DNA from: Bacteroidia bacterium | GTDB taxonomy: Bacteria; Bacteroidota; Bacteroidia; Flavobacteriales; Flavobacteriaceae | NCBI GenBank assembly: GCA_030429325.1 | Contig: JAUICT010000200.1 | Location: forward strand, 1-5,118 | Direction of reading: 5' to 3' | Length of the DNA stretch: 5,118 nt | Shown: piece after piece, positions 1 through 5,118 of the stretch | How the letters are laid out: every line of letters starts with the position of its first letter | Position numbering within the stretch: position 1 is the stretch's first letter | Made by a program: the position numbers and the translations under genes | The notes under the pieces: generated by a model | Databases searched by the model: none | The model's input: the letters and a program-made list of their open reading frames with translations, nothing else | Told to the model about the DNA's origin: nothing

Positions 1-1317
1 CGCTGAAACACTTTTTAGTGTGCGTGTTTGTCTTTGGTCCATATCTGGATAGAAAATCCGAAGACTGTTCAGCCCAAAATCATCCGCCACATGAAACGAT
101 TGATAGGCCAGTCGAGTAGCTAATTTCAAAACACCGTCGTTGAGGTTGATTTTGTCCTCCAGATAAAGACCCGTATTCAACGTCCGTACATCTGGCCAGG
201 TAAGCATGAACATTTCCTGCTCATTGGGGTTATTGGGATACATGGTCATTTCCGCCAAGGAACGATTGTAAAATCCATCGATTTTACCCATAAACCTATG
301 GTCACCAAAAGAGAGTTCAGCCTGGGAATAAAACCCATAGGTGTCACTCCAACCGGGCATATCCATTCGAATAGGCACATTGGGCCTTTGGCTGTCATCC
401 ATAATATGCGTAATGGTGTTGGCATATAGCTTGGATTCCCAATTCTCAAGGTTTCCAATAAAATTGGATTGCACCCAACTTAGGGACCCAATAAAGGCAC
501 GTGCCAAGGATACATCCATAGGCAGGGCAGGGTAGCCCACATCCCGGGCCTCGTCAAAAATAAAACTGGCCAACAGTTTTTGGTCATCGGAGACTTTGTA
601 CCCAGCATTGGCGGACAGATTGTATTTTTCATATTGGGAAAAGGCAACCTCTTCACCGCCACCAGCTGTATAGTTTTCTGCCTTCCGATAAATGATATCG
701 GTATCCAAATAGAAATTTTCATCAGAGTAATTGAGCTCTCCACCCACAATTTGAGAGGTGTTATTGGTCTCATAACCCGTCTCTACAGCGGCTGTCCAGC
801 CCAAGGGTTTAAAGTTGCTCTTTTCCAAGCGCATATCTATGGCTCCGCCGATCACATTGCCGTGCTGTGCACCTTGTTGTCCACTTTTTATCTGGACATC
901 TGAAAGATTGGATACGTCCACATAAGATGTTATCGGGTCCATTTTATCTGTACAGGCCCCAAAAATGCGCATGCCATCAATGGTAATGGACAATCGCTCG
1001 GAGGTCATATCATTGAGCATTGGGTCCCAGGCATATGCACCACGTTTGATCATGGATACTTTCTTGGAGGACTCCAGGTATTCATCCAAAGTGGATAGTG
1101 GGTTTGGTTGCGATTTATGTTCAATACTTCTTTTAAAGGATGAGATGACAATGACCTCCTTTAAATCTATTGTCAAAATTGAATCCAAGGTTTGGAACTC
1201 TATGGGTTCTTGGGCCTGGAGCTTTGACTGGAAAATTGACATTAGGCAAAGCCCAAGGACAACTAGCGGATATTTTATGCAAGCTGACCTGGCCCGAAAT
1301 GAATAGTTCGATTTCAT
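1..1317 (-). CDS. TonB-dependent outer-membrane receptor, copper receptor (OprC/NosA) type; C-terminus beyond window
   Basis: The reading frame is open from ATG at 1317 to the window edge (439 residues seen), so roughly the last third or more of the barrel is missing. Residues 1-36 are a signal peptide (basic n-region with R8, R10 and K15, hydrophobic 16-29, likely cleavage after A35). A TonB-box-like stretch, LKEVIVIS, lies at 52-59. The plug domain is about 65-165 and there is no carboxypeptidase-like N-terminal extension. In the plug, IDGMRIFGACTDKMDPITSY (113-132) matches the copper-receptor pattern GGCPNRMDPPTSY, including Cys122-x3-Met126. The barrel begins near 170 and has His304-x-Met306. 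From family knowledge, OprC binds copper through CxxxM and HxM ligands, so import of copper across the outer membrane with TonB energy is the likely role. Met-x-Met pairs at 318/320, 357/359 and 369/371 fit this. It is probably co-transcribed with the Cys-rich protein upstream. The receptor class is certain; copper specificity is inferred from motifs. Confidence 0.93.
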   Translation of the reverse strand, partial: MKSNYSFRARSACIKYPLVVLGLCLMSIFQSKLQAQEPIEFQTLDSILTIDLKEVIVISSFKRSIEHKSQPNPLSTLDEYLESSKKVSMIKRGAYAWDPMLNDMTSERLSITIDGMRIFGACTDKMDPITSYVDVSNLSDVQIKSGQQGAQHGNVIGGAIDMRLEKSNFKPLGWTAAVETGYETNNTSQIVGGELNYSDENFYLDTDIIYRKAENYTAGGGEEVAFSQYEKYNLSANAGYKVSDDQKLLASFIFDEARDVGYPALPMDVSLARAFIGSLSWVQSNFIGNLENWESKLYANTITHIMDDSQRPNVPIRMDMPGWSDTYGFYSQAELSFGDHRFMGKIDGFYNRSLAEMTMYPNNPNEQEMFMLTWPDVRTLNTGLYLEDKINLNDGVLKLATRLAYQSFHVADDFGLNSLRIFYPDMDQRQTRTLKSVSA

Positions 1318-1326
1318 GGTTAAAGG

Positions 1327-1344
1327 TTTTGAATCAATTCAAAA
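1327..1344. promoter_or_regulatory. Perfect 8+8 palindrome just before the receptor start codon
   Basis: TTTTGAATCAATTCAAAA has two perfect 8-base arms around a 2-base centre. It lies 10 to 27 bases ahead of the receptor ATG, inside the 93-base gap between the two minus-strand genes. It could be an operator for a dimeric regulator or, in RNA, a weak hairpin close to the ribosome site. It is AT-rich and unlike a standard intrinsic terminator: the receptor-strand side is not followed by a T-run. Function is inferred only from symmetry and position. Confidence 0.4.
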
Positions 1345-1410
1345 AAATAAAGGGCACCCGGTAGTTGAGAAAATATTGGAAGTTTTCCCTTAGGGGTACG
1401 TCGAATTCAT

Positions 1411-1788
1411 TCAGGCTTGCTCTGGAGGATGGGGAATGTCGCTAACGAAAAGTGATGTATGTAAATCTTGATAATAATAACCACTGGGGGCTATGCAAGT
1501 TTGGAATTGTAAGGACAGGTCAACGGATGGTATAGGTTGGAAGAAATCCATAGGCTGGACTTCCGTTTTTGACCGTTGATCTCCAAAGGGATTTCTATCG
1601 GAATCTTTTTGTTGTTCTTCCAATTGTTTCGCCAAGTAGCACTTACCATTACATTGCAACTCTGGCCTATTCTTATTTTTGCACAACACTTCCGAAATAT
1701 ATTCATAGTTGGCCACATATTCCATGATGGGCCAAAGTGGCTTGACCAACATCGAAAAAGCGACCAAAAGAATAATAGTGTGCTTCAT
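1411..1788 (-). CDS. Small exported CX9CX3C protein, probable partner of the copper receptor
   Basis: This 125-residue protein starts with a hydrophobic segment (residues 5-22) that is a signal peptide or single membrane anchor without a lipobox Cys. The core LCKNKNRPELQCNGKCYL (35-52) places three cysteines as C36-x9-C46-x3-C50. A charged, Gln/Glu/Lys/Asp-rich linker follows (53-77), and the tail ends in HPPEQA; a fourth Cys is C98. I recognise the pattern NYxYI...LCxNKxxPxxxCxGKCYL as a recurring small hypothetical protein of Bacteroidota, but know no established function. The gene lies 93 bases upstream of the receptor on the same strand, with a TAnnTTTG element right before its ATG, so it is likely first in the operon. 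I infer a metal-binding periplasmic or membrane-anchored role, copper being most likely given the neighbour. A purely structural role for the cysteines is also possible. The start is supported by the signal-like N-terminus; a plus-strand ORF at 1576-1821 is an antisense shadow. Confidence 0.85.
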   Translation of the reverse strand: MKHTIILLVAFSMLVKPLWPIMEYVANYEYISEVLCKNKNRPELQCNGKCYLAKQLEEQQKDSDRNPFGDQRSKTEVQPMDFFQPIPSVDLSLQFQTCIAPSGYYYQDLHTSLFVSDIPHPPEQA

Positions 1789-1793
1789 AGGGA

Positions 1794-1801
1794 CAAAAGT
1801 A
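1794..1801 (-). promoter_or_regulatory. Bacteroidota -7 promoter element (TACTTTTG) of the copper operon
   Basis: Read on the minus strand, TACTTTTG matches the Bacteroidota consensus TAnnTTTG exactly. It ends 5 bases before the ATG of the CX9CX3C protein. Transcription would begin at or within a few bases of the start codon, predicting a leaderless or nearly leaderless mRNA. No good TTG is seen at the usual -33 distance (the minus strand there reads ATGTTCAC), which suggests a weak or activator-dependent promoter. Confidence 0.6.
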
Positions 1802-1823
1802 GAAAAGGCTCATGGATGTGAAC

Positions 1824-1837
1824 ATGATAATTGTCAT
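1824..1837. promoter_or_regulatory. Near-perfect palindrome over the -33 region, possible operator
   Basis: ATGATAATTGTCAT (plus strand) is symmetrical except for one base pair. It lies about 22 to 36 bases upstream of the TACTTTTG element, where the -33 contact would be. Part of it (ATGATAAT) recalls half of a Fur-type box, but the second half does not fit the Fur 7-1-7 layout, so no regulator is assigned. It is a candidate operator by symmetry and position only. Confidence 0.35.
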
Positions 1838-1939
1838 AAAGAGGATAACAAAGTCTTTTTTTGACCATATCAGGTAAGTGATGGGTATATATAGATCCAG
1901 AAAGTATTTTTCATTCTATTTACGGTATTCAATGCCGGT

Positions 1940-2050
1940 TTACCATTCTTTATCAAAAGTAAAAAAATGTCCGCTTGCTGGGTATCGCCATTCTGGAATC
2001 AACACTATATATCTTCCAATTCGATATCCCTGTCTAAAATTGTTCCGCAT
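1940..2050 (-). CDS. Possible 36-residue small protein, unrecognised
   Basis: The frame from ATG at 2050 to TAA at 1940-1942 encodes 36 residues with an aromatic-rich, mixed composition (for example PEWRYPASGHFFTFDKEW near the end). No signal peptide or known motif is seen. The main support is position: a complete promoter ends 7 bases before the ATG, the same close spacing seen for the CX9CX3C gene. The frame is also open upstream of the ATG for about 12 codons, so it may instead be a fragment of a decayed gene. Low confidence. Confidence 0.2.
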   Translation of the reverse strand: MRNNFRQGYRIGRYIVLIPEWRYPASGHFFTFDKEW

Positions 2051-2057
2051 AAGCGAC

Positions 2058-2087
2058 CAAAGATAGGGCGAAGGCTTGATTAGGCAA
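2058..2087 (-). promoter_or_regulatory. Bacteroidota-type promoter, TTG-N19-TATCTTTG
   Basis: On the minus strand a TTG (2085-2087) is followed after 19 bases by TATCTTTG (2058-2065), matching both the -33 and -7 elements of the Bacteroidota consensus at normal spacing. It would start a transcript near 2050, either for the 36-codon ORF at 1940-2050 or as a long leader of about 260 bases running into the copper operon. Confidence 0.45.
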
Positions 2088-2331
2088 TGCTATTTTCTGT
2101 AGTTAAAACCTGCATTGAATTTCTTTGTTGTTACAGAAATAACGCTTGTGAATGGCTAAAAGAGCACCCAGACCAAGTACTTTAAACACAGTTGGTTATT
2201 ATGATCATTTGGTCGATTTTTACCCAAGCGGGTAAATATTCCCCGGAATGCTGTTGGCCAGTATGTTTTTTTAATAGCTTAAAGTGCTGTTATGTAATGA
2301 GTTACAAGTTTCTGCTGTGTATTTTATTCAT

Positions 2332-2358
2332 TAGGCATACCGTTTGCCTATTTTTTTT
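2332..2358 (+). terminator. Intrinsic (Rho-independent) terminator
   Basis: TAGGCA (2332-2337) and TGCCTA (2345-2350) form a perfect 6-base-pair stem with a 7-base loop, followed directly by eight T (2351-2358). The T-run is only on the plus strand, so it acts on rightward transcription. No clear plus-strand gene lies upstream; it may end an unannotated short transcript or antisense read-through from the intergenic region. Confidence 0.6.
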
Positions 2359-2529
2359 GCACAACGGATTGGTATTGAGGTAGAACCATTCGATTAGGGT
2401 ATTGAACAGGAAAGATGGGTCGTCAATTATTCAATAGGTGATATGCTGATGGGATACAATATATGAAACGATTCCAATGCCAATCATAACGCATAGGGGT
2501 GGTTTGAGGTTTAATGCAAAAACGATACT

Positions 2530-3153
2530 ATGAAAGCTGAACTTTCAGGAAAACAACGAATACTGGTTGGGTCTATATTGACTTTTACTTTTTTATTGGT
2601 CTTGGGATCCAATTTGCTGGACCGTAGGCATTTTGAAACCATTCAGAGAACGGTCAGTTCCATATACCATGACCGTATTATGGTCCAAGATTATATCTAC
2701 AAGCTAAGGAACCATATTTATGTGGAGGAACTCGCCCTTATTGAAGGAAGGGAGAAAGTGGAACCTTACCTTGTCTCGCAAAAGATTCAGCCTATTCTGA
2801 ACGATTATAAAAACACCGTATTAACTCCTGAAGAGAGCAAATTTTTAGAGCGCTTGATACATGGATTTTCTGGGTTGGAAACATTGGAATTGGAAGGCAT
2901 GGCAGAGGGTAAAAATCAGGATGCACTCTTAAAGACCAAGAAAGCACTTTTTGAACTCAAGAAAAACCTGGATGCGCTGGAGGCCATTCAAATAGAGGAA
3001 AGTAAAAGGCTTACAAAGATTTCGGAAAAGTCGTTGGGCATCAATATGATGTTGTCCAATCTTGAGATTACTTTTTTGGTTCTAATTGGCATGGCAATAG
3101 TTCTTTTGGCCTTTCAACCAATAAAGACCCTGAATCTTGTGCATCGTAATTGA
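2530..3153 (+). CDS. Membrane protein with chemoreceptor-like four-helix-bundle sensor domain, no output domain
   Basis: This 207-residue protein has a short cytoplasmic start (1-10), a first membrane helix (about 11-29, ILVGSILTFTFLLVLGSNL), a largely alpha-helical periplasmic part (30-176) and a second membrane helix (about 178-195, LEITFLVLIGMAIVLLAF). The segment SIYHDRIMVQDYIYKLRNHI (44-63) and the long amphipathic helices near 83-122 and 129-168 resemble the 4HB_MCP ligand-sensing domain of methyl-accepting chemotaxis proteins. The cytoplasmic tail is only 11 residues (PIKTLNLVHRN), which looks like the first residues of a HAMP linker and then stops. There is no HAMP domain, kinase or methyl-accepting region, and other frames downstream do not supply one. 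Similar free-standing proteins occur in flavobacteria as far as I recall, so it may be intact. It probably signals by partnering another membrane protein; ligand and partner are unknown. It is transcribed alone and converges on the next gene. Confidence 0.85.
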   Translation: MKAELSGKQRILVGSILTFTFLLVLGSNLLDRRHFETIQRTVSSIYHDRIMVQDYIYKLRNHIYVEELALIEGREKVEPYLVSQKIQPILNDYKNTVLTPEESKFLERLIHGFSGLETLELEGMAEGKNQDALLKTKKALFELKKNLDALEAIQIEESKRLTKISEKSLGINMMLSNLEITFLVLIGMAIVLLAFQPIKTLNLVHRN

Positions 3154-3242
3154 ATCATCTGATGCATCCGCCTGAAATTGCAAAAACGGAGCTCGCTAAA
3201 ATCCAAACTCAAGAGGTAACCTGGTCGTTCCTGAGCGGATTC
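3154..3242. other. Short gap between convergent genes
   Basis: Eighty-nine bases separate the two stop codons. ATCCGC (3166-3171) and GCGGAT (3235-3240) are complementary and could close a long imperfect stem with flanking GATG/CATC pairing. There is no T-run directly after it on either strand, so this is not a standard intrinsic terminator. GAGCTC followed by CCGTTTTT on the minus strand (around 3183-3195) is a weak alternative for ending the leftward gene. Confidence 0.35.
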
Positions 3243-5118
3243 TCATCGCTTTAAGGCAAAATGAAACCTGTAGACATCTGTTATGGTCCCATCTGTGAAT
3301 TGCACATTGCACCAGTATGTAGTGGAAGGCATTGGTTTTCCACGGTAGCGCCCATCCCAATTGGGATTTTCAGGAGTTAGAACAGCAACCAATTTTCCAT
3401 AGCGATCATAAATTTGTGTAAAATAATCACAGCCTGCATCGTTCTCTAAAAACCAATAATCATTTATTCCATCACCATTAGGGGTGAAAAACTTCTTGAA
3501 TGTAAAGCAAAGTCCGTTGTCTTCAACGCAAGGCAGTCCAATGAAAGGTTCGGAAAACGTACAACCATTGTCCATATCAAAAACTACGATGTTTTCATAT
3601 AAGCCTGTTTCCAGAGCACTTAAATTGATTTGTCCAAGGTCATCAGAAGCAATGGTATTGGTAGTTTGGGCATCATTAAAATCGTATGTAACCTGATAAA
3701 GCGCATTAGGGACAAGACCAATAATCTGTATGTTCCCATCAGAATTGGTACAATTGGTTGGAGAGGTGATCACAAACTGCAAATCAGCGTTTGAACTTTC
3801 AAGCACCACATCACCATAATAATTTTCACAACCGTTTGCCTCTTCCCTGATCATGAAGTCCATATAAGAGCCTCCGGGTAGTTCATCAACAACGATTTCG
3901 CCATTTAGATTTGCCGTTGATTGTAGGGAAGTTGGAATTGATCGGTATTCATAGGAAATAGTATAGTCAATATTGGCAACCAGATTGCTGATGATGATAC
4001 TTCCATTGTTGGCACCACATTCCGTTGGCTCCGTAATGGTAATTTGAGCATCCAAACTTGACCCACTTAGCACAACATTTCCAAGGTTATCGGTGCAGTT
4101 GATTACATTTTCAGTTACAATGATGTCATTATACGCTCCCTGCTCCAACCCAGTAACCTGAATGATTCCGTTTACATCTGAGATATAATTGTCCGTCACC
4201 AAATTTTCCCCATGTACATAGGTTATGGTGTATTCTTTTTCCGAGGCCAAGTCCGAAACGGTAAATGAACCATCATTGGTTGAACATCCAGAGGGGTCGG
4301 TTTGGTCGGAAAGTGTATAGAAAACATCGCCCAAGTCAAGAATCCAGATTGCACCTCTCTCGGGTCCATTTTCACTGTCGTGATAGGCACTTACGGCAAT
4401 TTTTGGATTTTGACCACCATTTAGAAGGGTAATAGCCCCTCCAAAATAGTCGCCACCATTCAATTCTCCCGAGAAGCAATGCTCCCCATACGTATAAAAG
4501 AAGTCTTCGGAAACGGTTCCATCATTGTTTAATTCAATCATATAAAATCCGCCGGTTGCAGACGATAGGGTAGGGTTTAGGTGCCCTAAAGCCCCCACTA
4601 AAATTTCAAGCCTGCCATCACCATCCAGGTCATTGGTTCCATCAATTGATTCACCGAACAGGGCGCTGCCAGAAATTTGATGTGAAAGCCCCCCGGAAAG
4701 ATTACTTACTTTTTGGGATGATTTCACTGTTCCGTCAGTATTTAAGTACAAGGTATAAAAGCTGCCTGCATTTACCGCTCCATCATCATCCCTATATGCG
4801 CCTACAACGATGTCGGTTACATTGTCCCCATCCAAATCACCCATGTTGAGAACGGAACCCCCAAAATAATCCTCAAATTCAAGAATGGGCGTAAACCCAC
4901 CCTGTGTATCACTGATTTTTTGATATGAATTCACGGTTAGATCGGCATTCATGAAAAGTATCCACAGTGCACCCCTCCTAGAACCTCCGTCAGCATCCCT
5001 CCTTGATGCAACAGCCAAATCGGCAATGCCATCATTATTTAGATCTCCAATGTTTTCAATATCGGTTCCAAAAATCGCATCTCCGTTTATGACACCAGTA
5101 AAACCTCCTTGGGTGTCA
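3243..5118 (-). CDS. Secreted T9SS type B-sorted repeat protein (FG-GAP repeats); N-terminus beyond window
   Basis: The frame is open from the window edge to TGA at 3243-3245, giving 624 residues; the start codon and signal peptide lie outside. A TTG at 5018 is inside the first repeat and is not a start. Residues 1-268 are four FG-GAP/VCBS-like repeats with Asp-rich calcium-type loops (DLNNDGIAD, DLDGDNVTD, DLDGDGRLE), and 269-534 are three Ig-like repeats of about 88 residues each with a conserved cysteine pair. Residues 535-624 form the gliding-motility-associated type B sorting domain, with KKFFTPNGDGINDYW, IYDRYGKLV, NWDGRYRGKPMPSTTYW and terminal FALKR. By family knowledge such proteins cross the outer membrane through the type IX secretion system and are released or held on the cell surface. 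A role in adhesion or polymer binding is inferred; no enzyme domain is visible. It converges with the sensor-like gene and shows no operon partner in the window. Confidence 0.95.
   Translation of the reverse strand, partial: DTQGGFTGVINGDAIFGTDIENIGDLNNDGIADLAVASRRDADGGSRRGALWILFMNADLTVNSYQKISDTQGGFTPILEFEDYFGGSVLNMGDLDGDNVTDIVVGAYRDDDGAVNAGSFYTLYLNTDGTVKSSQKVSNLSGGLSHQISGSALFGESIDGTNDLDGDGRLEILVGALGHLNPTLSSATGGFYMIELNNDGTVSEDFFYTYGEHCFSGELNGGDYFGGAITLLNGGQNPKIAVSAYHDSENGPERGAIWILDLGDVFYTLSDQTDPSGCSTNDGSFTVSDLASEKEYTITYVHGENLVTDNYISDVNGIIQVTGLEQGAYNDIIVTENVINCTDNLGNVVLSGSSLDAQITITEPTECGANNGSIIISNLVANIDYTISYEYRSIPTSLQSTANLNGEIVVDELPGGSYMDFMIREEANGCENYYGDVVLESSNADLQFVITSPTNCTNSDGNIQIIGLVPNALYQVTYDFNDAQTTNTIASDDLGQINLSALETGLYENIVVFDMDNGCTFSEPFIGLPCVEDNGLCFTFKKFFTPNGDGINDYWFLENDAGCDYFTQIYDRYGKLVAVLTPENPNWDGRYRGKPMPSTTYWCNVQFTDGTITDVYRFHFALKR
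3246..3515 (-). other. T9SS type B C-terminal sorting domain (CHU_C type)
   Basis: These 90 codons hold the full sorting domain: the FTPNGDGIND core, the YDRYGK turn, the NWDGRYRG motif and the S-T-T-Y-W strand, ending in Leu-Lys-Arg at the stop codon. All landmark motifs are present, so the protein should be a functional T9SS substrate. Confidence 0.93.
3516..4313 (-). repeat. Three tandem Ig-like repeats of about 88 residues
   Basis: The repeats lie at about 4044-4313 (90 residues), 3777-4043 (89) and 3516-3776 (87). Each has C-x3-(N/D)-(N/D)-G-(S/N) near the start, an xYx(I/V)(T/S)Y strand near residue 30, an L-x2-G-x-Y turn near residue 58, and a second Cys about 63 residues after the first. 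The Cys pairs are C278/C341, C367/C430 and C456/C518 in window numbering, suggesting one disulfide per repeat. They resemble SprB-type repeats of flavobacterial surface proteins but are longer. Confidence 0.8.
4314..5117 (-). repeat. Four FG-GAP/VCBS-like repeats
   Basis: The first two repeats are each exactly 69 residues (4911-5117 and 4704-4910) and share DTQGGFT, an FG motif, GDL-x2-D, (L/I)(A/V)V and (Y/S)QK(I/V)S. The third is 79 residues (4467-4703) and the fourth 51 residues (4314-4466). The calcium-type loop is clear in the first three and replaced by LLNGGQNPK in the fourth. The repeats probably form blades of a beta-propeller; seven blades are usual, so more are expected upstream of the window. 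Confidence 0.85.

Larger units (their letters stand above)
1789..2529. other. Long intergenic region between divergent genes
   Basis: No recognisable gene lies in these roughly 740 AT-rich bases. What can be seen: the promoter and palindrome of the copper operon (1794-1837), a second TACTTTTG on the minus strand at 1954-1961 without a -33 box, a full promoter at 2058-2087 with a 36-codon ORF, and a plus-strand terminator at 2332-2358. There are also short ORFs with no known relatives: minus 2103-2189 (28 codons from GTG, starting VFKVLGLGALLA), plus 2087-2185 (32 codons) and plus 2152-2235 (27 codons). An imperfect palindrome, CGGGTAAATATTCCCCG, lies at 2229-2245. From 2359 to 2529, ahead of the plus-strand membrane protein, I see no TAnnTTTG element. 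The longer plus-strand ORFs at 1878-2066 and 2192-2383 have odd composition and look spurious. The stretch could include decayed gene remnants. Confidence 0.6.

Noticed and set aside
480..903. ORFs on both strands (minus 480-773, plus 580-903)
   Set aside because: Both overlap the receptor barrel in other frames and have no domain-like pattern; the same applies to 246-458 and 341-535.
1180..1240. Possible frameshift in the receptor near the end of the signal peptide
   Set aside because: An apparent shift came from misreading the T-run; rechecking the bases gives one continuous frame from 1317 to 1.
965..1306. Plus-strand ORF of 113 codons
   Set aside because: It is fully antisense to the signal peptide and plug of the TonB receptor, whose frame has clear family motifs.
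1576..1821. Plus-strand ORF of 81 codons
   Set aside because: Antisense to the CX9CX3C protein and running through its promoter; no motif of its own.
1821..1848. Fur box in front of the copper operon
   Set aside because: Only one half (TGATAAT) fits the Fur 7-1-7 pattern; the second half does not, so only an unspecified palindrome is claimed.
1878..2066. Plus-strand ORF of 62 codons
   Set aside because: Composition rich in Tyr, Ser and Arg with no motif and no promoter; likely chance in AT-rich DNA.
2192..2383. Plus-strand ORF of 63 codons, Cys- and Phe-rich
   Set aside because: It reads through the intrinsic terminator at 2332-2358 and has an unlikely composition.
2371..2405. Direct repeat GGTATTGA, two copies 27 bases apart
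   Set aside because: An 8-base repeat at this distance is expected by chance, and nothing else supports a function.
5016..5018. TTG as start codon of the large minus-strand gene
   Set aside because: The frame stays open to the window edge and the preceding 33 codons complete the first FG-GAP repeat, including its Asp loop.
1..5118. CRISPR array, tRNA/rRNA or insertion sequence
   Set aside because: No spaced direct repeats, cloverleaf, rRNA-like sequence, transposase or terminal inverted repeats were seen.

Overview
The window looks like chromosomal DNA of a marine-type flavobacterium (Bacteroidota, probably Flavobacteriaceae). Three sequence signs point there: a gliding-motility-associated type B C-terminal sorting domain for the type IX secretion system (T9SS), TAnnTTTG-type promoter elements of the Bacteroidota sigma factor, and a lack of clear Shine-Dalgarno sequences. 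The genus cannot be named from what is visible.

Left part (1-1837, minus strand): a two-gene unit probably concerned with copper. A 125-residue exported protein with a Cys-x9-Cys-x3-Cys motif (1411-1788) is followed 93 bases later by a TonB-dependent outer-membrane receptor (1-1317, C-terminus outside the window). The receptor carries the CxxxM plug motif and an HxM barrel motif that, as I recall, form the copper site of the OprC/NosA family, plus several Met-x-Met pairs. A TACTTTTG promoter element sits 5 bases before the first start codon, with a palindrome just upstream of it. Another perfect 18-base palindrome lies just before the receptor start.

Middle (1789-2529): about 740 bases without a recognisable gene. 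It holds a well-formed minus-strand promoter (2058-2087) directly in front of a 36-codon ORF, other short ORFs of uncertain status, and a plus-strand intrinsic terminator (2332-2358) with no identified gene to terminate.

Right part: a 207-residue plus-strand membrane protein (2530-3153), two transmembrane helices around a helical periplasmic domain resembling the four-helix-bundle sensor domain of chemoreceptors but with no signalling domain. It converges on a large minus-strand gene (3243 to the window end, N-terminus missing) for a secreted T9SS protein made of four FG-GAP/VCBS-like repeats, three roughly 88-residue Ig-like repeats and the type B sorting domain. The copper pair, the sensor-like protein and the secreted protein show no obvious functional link; only the copper pair looks like an operon.
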